From the NCBI GenBank assembly GCA_007123015.1, contig SKSL01000187.1, forward strand, positions 1 to 12,887: DNA of 12,887 nt, given 5' to 3'. A program made the position numbers and the translations under genes. Below are positions 6,688-12,887 of this stretch, piece by piece. How positions within the stretch are numbered: position 1 is the stretch's first letter; each line of letters opens with the position of its first letter. Source of the stretch: Natronohydrobacter sp. GTDB lineage: Bacteria > Pseudomonadota > Alphaproteobacteria > Rhodobacterales > Rhodobacteraceae. The notes beneath the pieces were generated by a model, which was not told the origin of the DNA, did no database searches, and worked only from the letters and a program-made list of their open reading frames with translations.

Positions 6688-7680
6688 TCACATCGCCGGG
6701 CAGGTCGCATCGAGCGCCAAGAGCCGCTTCAATTCGTCATCGAGCGCAAGCACAGTCAGCGTGGCCCCCACCATGTCAAGCGACGTGAAGAAATTCCCGA
6801 CATAGGGCTTCCAGATGCGCAGGCCGCGCGCCTCGATCTGCTGGGCCATGCGCGCATAGAGGATATACAGCTCATTGATCGGCGTTGCCCCCAGCCCCGA
6901 GACAAGCACGGCGACTTCGGTGCCCGCGGGCAGGTCATGATCATCCAGAACCAGCCGCACCATGTCATCGGCCACGTCATTGGCGCTTGGCAGCGCCTCG
7001 ACCCGCACGCCCGGTTCGCCGTGATGGCCGATGCCGACTTCCATCTTGCCCGGCTCGATCTGGAAATTCGGATGCCCCACTTGCGGCAAGGTACAGGGCG
7101 CAAGGCCCACCCCGACCGAGCGCGACTGGTCGATGGCCTTTTGCGCGGCTGCAATCACGCCTGCCAAATCCGCCCCTTCCGCCGCCGCTGCACAGCCAAC
7201 TTTCCACATGAAGATCTCGCCTGCCACGCCGCGCCGCTTCTCGCGCTCGGACAGCGGGGCCGAACAGACATCATCATTGGCCACCACAGTTTCGACCGCG
7301 ATATCTTCCTTGGCGGCCATCTTGCGCGCCATTTTGACATTCATGTTGTCGCCCGCGTAATTGCCATAAAGCACGGCAACCCCGGCACCACCATCGGCGG
7401 CGCGAATGGCGTCGTGAAACGTCTTGGCCGTAGGAGAGGAAAAGATCTCGCCCACAGCGACCGCATCAAGCATGTTGCGCCCGGCATAGCCCAGAAAGGC
7501 CGGTTCATGGCCTGACCCGCCGCCTGTGACGACGCCCACGCGGCCCGCAGTTCCGGCCCAGTTCGACAGCACGACGCGCGGATTGTCAGCGCTGACATGC
7601 AGCATGTCGGAATGGGCGGCAGCAAAACCCGCGACTGTTTCATCGACCACATCGTCAGGGTTGTTCAGGAAACGTTGCAT
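6688..7680 (-). CDS. dhaK: DhaK-type dihydroxyacetone/ketotetrose kinase substrate-binding subunit
   Basis: This 330-residue cytoplasmic protein is a complete stand-alone DhaK domain. GGGSGHEP (residues 53-60) supplies His58, LYGNYAGDNMN (104-114) supplies Asp111, and GHHGEPG (218-224) supplies His220, the residue that forms the covalent hemiaminal with the substrate carbonyl in the family. The start at 7680 has AAAAAGGA about 8 nt upstream and gives the typical N-terminus with NNPDDVVDE. It is followed closely by dhaL and preceded 27 nt upstream by the polyol dehydrogenase, so it likely phosphorylates the ketose that enzyme makes. It is a paralogue of the DhaK domain at the end of the operon. 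DhaK proteins act on dihydroxyacetone but also on erythrulose, so the exact substrate is open. Confidence 0.93.
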   Translation of the reverse strand: MQRFLNNPDDVVDETVAGFAAAHSDMLHVSADNPRVVLSNWAGTAGRVGVVTGGGSGHEPAFLGYAGRNMLDAVAVGEIFSSPTAKTFHDAIRAADGGAGVAVLYGNYAGDNMNVKMARKMAAKEDIAVETVVANDDVCSAPLSEREKRRGVAGEIFMWKVGCAAAAEGADLAGVIAAAQKAIDQSRSVGVGLAPCTLPQVGHPNFQIEPGKMEVGIGHHGEPGVRVEALPSANDVADDMVRLVLDDHDLPAGTEVAVLVSGLGATPINELYILYARMAQQIEARGLRIWKPYVGNFFTSLDMVGATLTVLALDDELKRLLALDATCPAM

Positions 7681-7707
7681 CCTGCGATCCTTTTTCTTGA
7701 GCGGTCC

Positions 7708-8475
7708 TTATTTGACCGTAAATCCACCATCAACCAGCAGATCAGCGCCATTGATCATGCCTGCTGCGTCCGAGGCCAGGAAGACAGCCGCCGCCGCGAT
7801 CTCGCAGGGTTCGGCAAAACGCCCCGAGGGGATCTGCGCTTTCATCGCCTCGCCCTTGGGACCCGCCCAGGCTGCCTTGCCAAGATCGGTCAGCACCACA
7901 GTCGGCGAGATCGAATTGACTGTGATCCCGTGCTGCCCCCATTCCAGCGCAAGCGTCTTGGTCAGGCCGATCACGGCAAATTTGGACGCGCAATAGGCGA
8001 CATGCTGGTCAATCGCCACGCTGCCCGCCTGCGAGGCCAGATTGATGATGCGCCCGCCCCCGCGTGCGATCATGTGTCGTCCGACCTCTTGCGCCACCAG
8101 AAAACTGCCTGTCAGGTTCACATCAAGCGTGCGTTGCCATGCCTGCAGCGAAATTTCTTCAGCCGGCGCAAGATCGACGATCCCGGCGCTGTTGACCAGA
8201 ATATCGATGCGCCCAAAGGCATCTGCCACCTTTGCGACAGCTGACGCCACCGAAGCAGGATCGGCCACATTGCACGCAACTGCAATCGCATCGGGCAAAG
8301 CCGTCGCCTTGGCAGCGGCTGCATCCGCGTTCATGTCCACCACAGCGACGCGCACAGCTTTGGCCGCCAGCGCATCAGCAATCGCCGCACCAATCCCAGA
8401 GGCCGCCCCCGTGACCAGCGCAGTCTTGCCCTGTAGTGGAAAGTCATAGTCCAGACTCTGTGGCCCGGTTGTCAT
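7708..8475 (-). CDS. SDR-family NAD(P)-dependent polyol dehydrogenase (threitol/GolD-like)
   Basis: This 255-residue classical short-chain dehydrogenase has the cofactor motif TGAASGIG (residues 22-29), Asp47 after the second strand (favouring NAD over NADP), NSAG at 95-98, and the catalytic tetrad Asn120, Ser148, Tyr161 and Lys165 (YCASK). The N-terminal lead (YDFPLQGKTALVTGAASG) resembles the GolD/DthD group of polyol dehydrogenases, which includes D-threitol dehydrogenase; this is from memory and not a computed match. The likely reaction is oxidation of a polyol to a ketose in the cytoplasm, feeding the adjacent DhaK/DhaL kinase. The start at 8475 is supported by AAGGGGGGG upstream. A strong hairpin in the preceding gap may separate its expression from that of the binding protein. 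Confidence 0.92.
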   Translation of the reverse strand: MTTGPQSLDYDFPLQGKTALVTGAASGIGAAIADALAAKAVRVAVVDMNADAAAAKATALPDAIAVACNVADPASVASAVAKVADAFGRIDILVNSAGIVDLAPAEEISLQAWQRTLDVNLTGSFLVAQEVGRHMIARGGGRIINLASQAGSVAIDQHVAYCASKFAVIGLTKTLALEWGQHGITVNSISPTVVLTDLGKAAWAGPKGEAMKAQIPSGRFAEPCEIAAAAVFLASDAAGMINGADLLVDGGFTVK

Positions 8476-8504
8476 TGTCGTCCCCCCCTTTATTGCCGTG
8501 TTGT

Positions 8505-8538
8505 CAGGTATCCGACCGCCGTAGCTGCCGGATACCTG
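8505..8538 (-). promoter_or_regulatory. Intercistronic hairpin after the binding-protein gene
   Basis: A perfect 10-bp inverted repeat pairs caggtatccg (8505-8514) with cggatacctg (8529-8538) around a 14-nt loop. It lies 10 nt beyond the stop of the substrate-binding protein and before the dehydrogenase start. No T-run follows on the minus strand, so it is not a standard terminator. It fits an mRNA-stabilising or attenuating element that raises binding-protein levels above those of the enzymes encoded downstream. Confidence 0.75.
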
Positions 8539-8548
8539 TTTGGCGCGC

Positions 8549-9535
8549 TTACTGACGCATCTGCATCAACTGCTCGACATTTTCAGGTGTCACAAAGGTC
8601 CATGGCACCGAATACAGCTCATCCATACCACCATTCCAGGGCATGTCTTCATATTGCTCCCAGATATCGGACATCGGCTCCCAACCCTCGATCACATGCG
8701 CCAGCGCAACATCAAGCGATCCCTGCGCCTGTGCATTCGCGTCCTGCAGGATCGAGGTCATGGTCCCTTCCTGCACGGCCAGCAGTGCATCAGTGATCCC
8801 GTCAATGCCCACGATGGCGAAATCAGCGACATCCATGCCCGCCGCGCGGATCGCTTCGATTGCGCCCAGCGCCATTTCGTCATTCTGCCCGATGACACCG
8901 TCAATATTCGACCCGTGGCGCGTCAGCCAGTTTTCCATCAGCGTCTGCGCTTCGGCGCGCGACCAGTTGGCGGTCTGCTGTTCCAGAACCGTGACATTCG
9001 GGCACTCGGCAAGGGCTGCCATGTTGCCTTCCAGACGCTCGATCTGAGCGGACTGGCCAATCGGGCCTTCGAGGATCACCACATTGCCCTCGCAGCCGAT
9101 CTGTTCGAGCAGGAAGGTTGCTTCCATATTGCCCGACAGAACGTCATCGGATCCGACATAGGATGTCAGCAGGTCGGAATTGGCGCGGGTGTTCGACCCG
9201 ATCACCGGAATCCCGGCATCATGCGCGGCCTGAATGGCCGTTGCAGCGGCTTCGATGTCAATGGGCGCGAAGATGATCGCGTCAAATCCCTGCGTGATCA
9301 TGTTTTCGAACTGGTTCTGCTGAACCAGCGCATCATAGCGACCGTCGAAGACAGTCACTTCGACCAGCCCTTGTTGTACAGCGGGGTGGCTTTCGATCCC
9401 TGCGGCCCAAAGCTGCATGAATTCGGCATTCAGGCCATAGAGGGCTGCACCCACGCGCGGCACGTCCTGCGCGACAGCGGCAGTGCCACCCATCAGGGCC
9501 GCTGCCAGAGTTGCGGATTTGAATAGTCTTGTCAT
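8549..9535 (-). CDS. Periplasmic sugar/polyol-binding protein of an RbsABC-type ABC transporter
   Basis: This 328-residue protein has a Sec signal peptide. A basic start (MTRLFK) and hydrophobic core end in AVA-QD, with predicted cleavage after Ala22. The mature part is a RbsB-like type I binding protein. It shows a first strand VGAALYGLNAEFMQLW, GFDAIIFAPID (83-93), GIPVIGSNT (108-116), the hinge-region segment IGQNDEMALGAIEAI (215-229) and VGIDG (242-246). Cys148 and Cys178 could form a disulfide. Such proteins bind pentoses, hexoses or polyols and deliver them to the permease; the ligand cannot be read from the sequence. The start is supported by GGGAGGA upstream. The gene comes third in the transporter cassette and is flanked by hairpins on both sides. 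Confidence 0.94.
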   Translation of the reverse strand: MTRLFKSATLAAALMGGTAAVAQDVPRVGAALYGLNAEFMQLWAAGIESHPAVQQGLVEVTVFDGRYDALVQQNQFENMITQGFDAIIFAPIDIEAAATAIQAAHDAGIPVIGSNTRANSDLLTSYVGSDDVLSGNMEATFLLEQIGCEGNVVILEGPIGQSAQIERLEGNMAALAECPNVTVLEQQTANWSRAEAQTLMENWLTRHGSNIDGVIGQNDEMALGAIEAIRAAGMDVADFAIVGIDGITDALLAVQEGTMTSILQDANAQAQGSLDVALAHVIEGWEPMSDIWEQYEDMPWNGGMDELYSVPWTFVTPENVEQLMQMRQ

Positions 9536-9570
9536 GGTCCTTTTCCTCCCTCGGATTTGACACAGTCTTC

Positions 9571-9598
9571 ATCTGGGCGCCCTTCAGAGGCGCCAGAT
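9571..9598 (-). promoter_or_regulatory. Intercistronic hairpin before the binding-protein gene
   Basis: In the 79-nt gap between permease and binding-protein genes, atctgggcgcc (9571-9581) pairs with ggcgccagat (9589-9598). The stem has 10 bp with one bulged G and a 7-nt loop. No T-run follows in the direction of transcription. Its likely role is mRNA processing or protection of the 5' side of the binding-protein segment, matching the hairpin on the other side of that gene. Confidence 0.6.
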
Positions 9599-9614
9599 CT
9601 CTTGTGGGCAAGGG

Positions 9615-10607
9615 TCAGTTGTTCTTGTGGCGCGCCTGATCCAGCATCACCGCCGCCACGATCAACATCCCCTTGATGACCTGCTGATAGTTCGAATCCA
9701 CTCCCATCAGGTCCAGCCCGTTATTCACAACTGATATCAACAGCGCGCCGATCAGCGTGCCGGTCACAGCGCCCACCCCGCCTGAAAGCGACGTGCCGCC
9801 GATCACCACCGCTGCAATGGCGTCAAGCTCATAGGCAATCCCCGCCTGGGTCAGCGCAGAGCCAGTCCGTGCGGCCAGGATCATCCCCGCCAGCCCGGCC
9901 AGCGCGCCCGAGATGACATAGACCATAAGCCGTACCCGCGTGATATTGATCCCCGACACGCGGGCCGCATGCGGGTTGCCGCCCACTGCATAGACATGGC
10001 GGCCAAACCGCGTGAAGGTCAGCAGCAGATAGGCCAGCAGGAACACGACCCCGAACAGAACGATAGGCATGGGCACGCCGAACAGATCGCCAGTGCCGAT
10101 GAACCTGTATTCGGGGGTCAGCGAAGGCACAGGACGCCCGCCTGCATAGAGCAGGGTCAATCCGCGCGCGGCCGACAGCATGCCCAGAGTCGTCACAAAG
10201 GCCGGGACGTTGAAATAGGCCACAAACACGCCGCAGACCGCGCCTGCCGCAATACCGACAGCAATCCCGGCCCCAAGCGCCAGCATCACCGGAAATGGCC
10301 CGCCCGCGACCATCGCCGCAGGCGAGGTCGTCGCAAGCGATGCTGACACAACCCCGGCCAGCGCCAGCACCGACCCGACGGACAGATCAATGCCGCGCGT
10401 CAGGATGACGAAGGTCATGCCAATGGCAAGAATGCCATTGACCGACGCCTGCCGAAGCACGTTCAAGATATTGCGCTGGGTCAGGAAAAACTCGCTCAGG
10501 AAGGACAGCACAGCGCAGACCAGCAAGAGTGCGATCAGAATGCCGTATTTCTGGCCGTATTCAGACAGACGGGCCCAGGGTCCCAAAGCGGCGGTCTTGG
10601 TGTTCAT
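9615..10607 (-). CDS. RbsC-type ABC sugar transporter permease
   Basis: This 330-residue inner-membrane protein of the BPD_transp_2 (RbsC/XylH/AraH) family has about eight to ten hydrophobic segments. The first lies near residues 23-45. The family signature NGILAIGMTFVILTRGIDLS (58-77) is complete, and the conserved IGGTSLSGGVGAVTGTLIGA stretch near the C-terminus forms the coupling region for the ATPase. Two copies with the double ATPase would form the import channel. The ATG at 10607 follows GGAGA by about 8 nt and lies 28 nt after the ATPase stop, consistent with one transcript. The hydrophilic N-terminus (TKTAALGPWARLSEYGQKYG) is cytoplasmic. The substrate is shared with the adjacent binding protein and is not readable from the permease. 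Confidence 0.95.
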   Translation of the reverse strand: MNTKTAALGPWARLSEYGQKYGILIALLLVCAVLSFLSEFFLTQRNILNVLRQASVNGILAIGMTFVILTRGIDLSVGSVLALAGVVSASLATTSPAAMVAGGPFPVMLALGAGIAVGIAAGAVCGVFVAYFNVPAFVTTLGMLSAARGLTLLYAGGRPVPSLTPEYRFIGTGDLFGVPMPIVLFGVVFLLAYLLLTFTRFGRHVYAVGGNPHAARVSGINITRVRLMVYVISGALAGLAGMILAARTGSALTQAGIAYELDAIAAVVIGGTSLSGGVGAVTGTLIGALLISVVNNGLDLMGVDSNYQQVIKGMLIVAAVMLDQARHKNN

Positions 10608-10635
10608 GCAAATCGTCTCCGCGTTTTTTCGGGGC

Positions 10636-12117
10636 TCAGGCTGCCAGGTTCAACAGGGTGGCCGCGCTCATCTGATCACGGGTGACTTCACCGCTGACGC
10701 GACCATCGCGCAGCACGACGGCCCGGTCGGCCATGCCCAGAACCTCGTCTGTTTCGGAACTGATCATGATCACCGCCCCGCCCTGGGTCGCGAAGTCGGA
10801 CATGACCTTGTAGATGTCACGCTTGGCGCCCACATCGACGCCGCGTGTCGGCTCATCAAGCAGCAGGATGCCGGGATCGGTCAGGAACCATTTGCCCAGA
10901 ACAACCTTCTGCTGATTCCCCCCTGACAGGCCCGAGACATCCAGCTTGTCATTGGGGGTCTTGATCCCGAAGGCCGCGATCATGCGTTGCGCGGCGCTCA
11001 TTTCGCGTGCCCGGCGCATCACACCTGCGCTGGACAGTTCGCGCAGCCGCGCCAGGCAGATATTCGTTCGGATATCGCTCATCAGGTTCAGGCCCGTGCC
11101 CTTGCGATCCTCGGTCACGAAGGCAAAGCCCGCCTTGATCGACTCTTTCGGGCTGATCAGGCGGACAGGTTTGCCGTTCAGCACGATGTCACCGCCCTCA
11201 TCCGGATGCAGGCCAAAGAGACGCTCGAAGACCTCGCTCCGGCCCGACCCCATCAGGCCATAAAGCGCAAGAATTTCGCCCCGGTGCAGCGTGAAAGAGA
11301 CATCCTTGACCCGCCCCGCCGCATTCAGGCTGGACACCGAGAGCACAGCCTCGTCCGTGGGGGTGTTGTCCTTGGCGAATTCGTCCGTCAGCGAACGCCC
11401 GACGATCATCTCGATAAGCCGTTCGCGCGTCACATCGCCCATCGCCCCGCTATCGATGAAGCGCCCGTCGCGAAAGACCGTGTAAGTGTCGGCGATCCCG
11501 AAGATTTCGGACAGCCGATGCGAGACATAGATGATCCCCTTGCCCTGCGCTTTCAACCGGGCGATGGCTGCGAATAATTCATCCGCCTGCGCCTCGCCAA
11601 GCGCCGATGTGGGTTCGTCCATGATGATGACTTCAGCATTGTAGGACAGCGCCTTGGCGATCTCGACCAGCTGCAGCTCCGCGATGGTCAAGTCCATCAT
11701 CAAGGTGCGCGCCGAGATGCGGAAATGCAGGTCATCCAGCAGTTTTTGCGCTTCGCGATTCATCCGGCGAAAATCGACACGCCCGAAAAGCCCGACAGGT
11801 TCGCGGCCCAGAAAGATGTTCTCGGACACAGTCATCGCCGGGACAGGGCTGAGTTCCTGCTCGATGATTGAGATTCCCGCTTCCAGCGCGTCAGATGGCC
11901 GTGCAAACGACACTTCTTGCCCGCGCAGCCGGATCACACCGCGGTCGCGCTGCTGGATCCCCATGACAATCGTCAAAAAGGTCGATTTACCCGCACCATT
12001 CCCGCCGCAGAGCGCGTGAACAGAGCCAGGCTGCAGCACGAACTGACCATCGGACAATGCAGGCACGCCCGCGAAAGCCTTTGTCAGGCCGCGCACCTCC
12101 AACAAGGGCTGCGCCAT
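10636..12117 (-). CDS. RbsA-type double-domain sugar ABC transporter ATPase
   Basis: This 493-residue cytoplasmic ATPase has two nucleotide-binding domains, as in RbsA, MglA and XylG. Domain 1 has Walker A GGNGAGKST (38-46), Walker B VIIMDEPT (163-170) and the switch His200. Its signature is degenerate (LTIAELQLVEIAKAL at 143-157, without LSGG). Domain 2 lacks the Walker A lysine (GLMGSGRSE, 287-295), as usual for this class, but keeps the signature LSGGNQQKV (397-405) and Walker B LLLDEPTRGVD (418-428). It powers uptake through the permease next to it. It is the first gene of the operon, with GGGGAGGA 8 nt before the ATG at 12117. Many such cassettes begin with the binding protein instead, so the order is somewhat unusual. 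Confidence 0.96.
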   Translation of the reverse strand: MAQPLLEVRGLTKAFAGVPALSDGQFVLQPGSVHALCGGNGAGKSTFLTIVMGIQQRDRGVIRLRGQEVSFARPSDALEAGISIIEQELSPVPAMTVSENIFLGREPVGLFGRVDFRRMNREAQKLLDDLHFRISARTLMMDLTIAELQLVEIAKALSYNAEVIIMDEPTSALGEAQADELFAAIARLKAQGKGIIYVSHRLSEIFGIADTYTVFRDGRFIDSGAMGDVTRERLIEMIVGRSLTDEFAKDNTPTDEAVLSVSSLNAAGRVKDVSFTLHRGEILALYGLMGSGRSEVFERLFGLHPDEGGDIVLNGKPVRLISPKESIKAGFAFVTEDRKGTGLNLMSDIRTNICLARLRELSSAGVMRRAREMSAAQRMIAAFGIKTPNDKLDVSGLSGGNQQKVVLGKWFLTDPGILLLDEPTRGVDVGAKRDIYKVMSDFATQGGAVIMISSETDEVLGMADRAVVLRDGRVSGEVTRDQMSAATLLNLAA

Positions 12118-12148
12118 CGAACTTCCTCCCCAAGTTCAACCGTTCCCC

Positions 12149-12177
12149 ATATTTGAGGCTACCTTATCAAATGTCAA
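12149..12177 (-). promoter_or_regulatory. Candidate sigma-70 promoter of the transporter-dha operon
   Basis: On the minus strand a perfect -35 TTGACA (12172-12177) is followed after exactly 17 bp by AAATAT (12149-12154), a partial match to TATAAT. Transcription would start around 12140, about 25 nt before the ATPase start codon, leaving room for the GGGGAGGA ribosome site. The surrounding DNA is clearly more A+T-rich than the coding regions. The -35 lies inside the first of two direct repeats, which suggests regulation by occlusion or contact. Confidence 0.65.
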
Positions 12178-12204
12178 ATCTTTATTATCAAATGTCAGAT
12201 CTTT
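12164..12204. promoter_or_regulatory. Tandem 20-bp direct repeats, candidate operator of the SorC-DhaK regulator
   Basis: TTATCAAATGTCAAATCTTT (12164-12183) and TTATCAAATGTCAGATCTTT (12185-12204) are identical at 19 of 20 positions and begin 21 bp apart, two helical turns. Within them the hexamer TCAAAT recurs at 12167, 12174 and 12188, with TCAGAT at 12195. An inverted copy, ATTTGA, lies at 12151-12156. The repeats overlap the -35 of the operon promoter and extend upstream of it. This is the pattern of an operator for a multimeric regulator, and the only regulator encoded in the window is the SorC-DhaK fusion. Confidence 0.7.
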
Positions 12205-12678
12205 TCAGGGCTGAGAGGTTTGCTCTTGAAAGCTCTCTCTTAGGCATTGTTTTCATTCATTTTATGATCATCACTGGAGCGCCTGAAGGTCAGAAATCGA
12301 ACACTGAAACCACTGGCCATGCCGCGCGTGCGATAGTTCGTGGGCTGTGCGGCGGTCGGATCAGGTTGGCAAGTGTTCCGACATCAGACAAACCCCCGCA
12401 TCCAAAATAGAGCATGTCGTTCGGAAGTGGTTGCTGGTTCCGAGCGTTTCGACATGCGAAAGCGACAGGCCAGAACGTATGGCGTTAATACGAATGAACG
12501 CGATATGCTCTGTCATGGAAGCGCAAATTGCATTGTCGCGTGGGGTCAAACCGCGTGTCTGGCAGGCACCGGCAGGCTGGCCCTGATCGTCAGAGGTGAC
12601 GGACATATGCGCTGTCGTCAATCGGTCCCGGCGCGCTGCCCGTCTGCGCTCGACAAGGACAGACCCAGACCCACACAC
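12205..12678. other. Gap between operon promoter and bL36, with an interspersed-type palindrome
   Basis: No credible gene is seen in these roughly 470 bases; the open frames are short and lack domain features. The part next to the operator (12205-12275) is A+T-rich and may hold further upstream control. At 12412-12457, gcatgtcg pairs with cgacatgc, and inside it tcggaa (12421-12426) pairs with ttccga (12438-12443). This resembles the TAGAGCATGTCG palindromes scattered through many alphaproteobacterial genomes. A more distant partner, atgctct (12505-12511), matches agagcat at 12409-12415. The copy appears degraded. Its function, if any, is unknown. Confidence 0.45.
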
Positions 12679-12680
12679 GA

Positions 12681-12711
12681 AAACCGCCCCGGCGAGAGCG
12701 CGGGGCGGTTT
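12681..12711 (-). terminator. Rho-independent terminator of the bL36 gene
   Basis: On the minus strand AAACCGCCCC (12711-12702) pairs perfectly with GGGGCGGTTT (12690-12681) around an 11-nt loop, and TTTT is reached at the foot of the stem. It starts 24 nt after the bL36 stop codon, as expected for an intrinsic terminator, and insulates the intergenic region before the transporter operon from read-through. Confidence 0.85.
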
Positions 12712-12735
12712 GTCGCGTATGCGGTTGCGAAACAC

Positions 12736-12861
12736 TCAGCCCTGACGGGCCTTGAATTTCTTCTGTGTCTTGTTGATCACATAGACCCGGCCCTTGCGGC
12801 GCACGATCTGACAATCGCGGTGACGCTGCTTGAGCGACCGGAGCGAGTTTCTGACCTTCAT
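12736..12861 (-). CDS. rpmJ: 50S ribosomal protein bL36 (zinc-free type)
   Basis: A 41-residue, strongly basic protein, MKVRNSLRSLKQRHRDCQIV followed by RRKGRVYVINKTQKKFKARQG. It is a component of the large ribosomal subunit bound to 23S rRNA. The MKVR start, the IVRRKGRVYVI core and the KARQG end are diagnostic. Only one cysteine (Cys17) is present, so the four-ligand zinc ribbon of the classical form is missing. This corresponds to the C-minus (YkgO-like) type, which is common in alphaproteobacteria. An AGGAGA ribosome site lies about 8 nt upstream of the ATG at 12861. A terminator follows, so it is transcribed alone. It is unrelated to the sugar genes. Confidence 0.95.
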   Translation of the reverse strand: MKVRNSLRSLKQRHRDCQIVRRKGRVYVINKTQKKFKARQG

Positions 12862-12887
12862 CGGCCTATCTCCTGTTCGCGGCGCAC

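Noticed and set aside
9555..9562. atttgaca, resembling a half-unit of the operator repeats, before the binding-protein gene
   Set aside because: It is a single 8-bp match within the operon, in isolation and without phasing or a partner; chance is adequate.
12361..12735. A 124-codon minus-strand frame upstream of the operon
   Set aside because: It runs through the bL36 terminator and the palindromic element, has no convincing ribosome site and no domain-like segment.

Overview
The window looks like a chromosomal piece of an alphaproteobacterium, most likely Rhodobacterales (Paracoccaceae/Roseobacter group). This is an inference from the moderately high G+C content, the tRNA-Asn and bL36 sequences, the style of the small membrane protein and the gene families present. 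No phage, IS transposase, CRISPR array or rRNA was seen.

Layout, left to right. A tRNA-Asn(GUU) lies on the minus strand at 47-121. About 540 bp follow without a convincing intact gene, although fragments of possible decayed coding sequence are visible. A short RpiB/LacAB-family sugar-phosphate isomerase (minus) and a PfkB/ribokinase-family sugar kinase (plus) are transcribed divergently. A small conserved-looking two-helix membrane protein (minus) sits alone between two gene-poor gaps.

The core is one eight-gene minus-strand operon running from 12117 down to 3282. Its order is sugar ABC ATPase, permease, periplasmic binding protein, SDR polyol dehydrogenase, DhaK, DhaL, a second DhaL, and a 695-residue protein that fuses a SorC/DeoR-type sugar-sensing transcription factor to a complete DhaK domain. 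The last four genes are packed with gaps of 10 nt, 4 nt and a one-base TGATG overlap. At the right edge are bL36 and its terminator.

Working model (inference): an RbsABC-type importer brings in a small polyol or sugar, and the SDR oxidises it to a ketose. Two DhaK/DhaL pairs phosphorylate the ketose, with no DhaM or other PTS partner in the window. An RpiB-type isomerase could turn the product into an aldose phosphate such as erythrose 4-phosphate. A tetritol such as threitol or erythritol, or erythrulose, would fit; a pentitol or dihydroxyacetone are alternatives. The SorC-DhaK fusion is the most unusual item, because it physically joins a kinase-fold substrate sensor or enzyme to a DNA-binding regulator. 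Upstream of the operon are two 20-bp direct repeats, 19/20 identical and 21 bp apart. They overlap the -35 of a TTGACA-N17-AAATAT promoter and are good candidates for its operator. The binding-protein gene is flanked on both sides by strong intercistronic hairpins, as expected if its mRNA segment is selectively stabilised.
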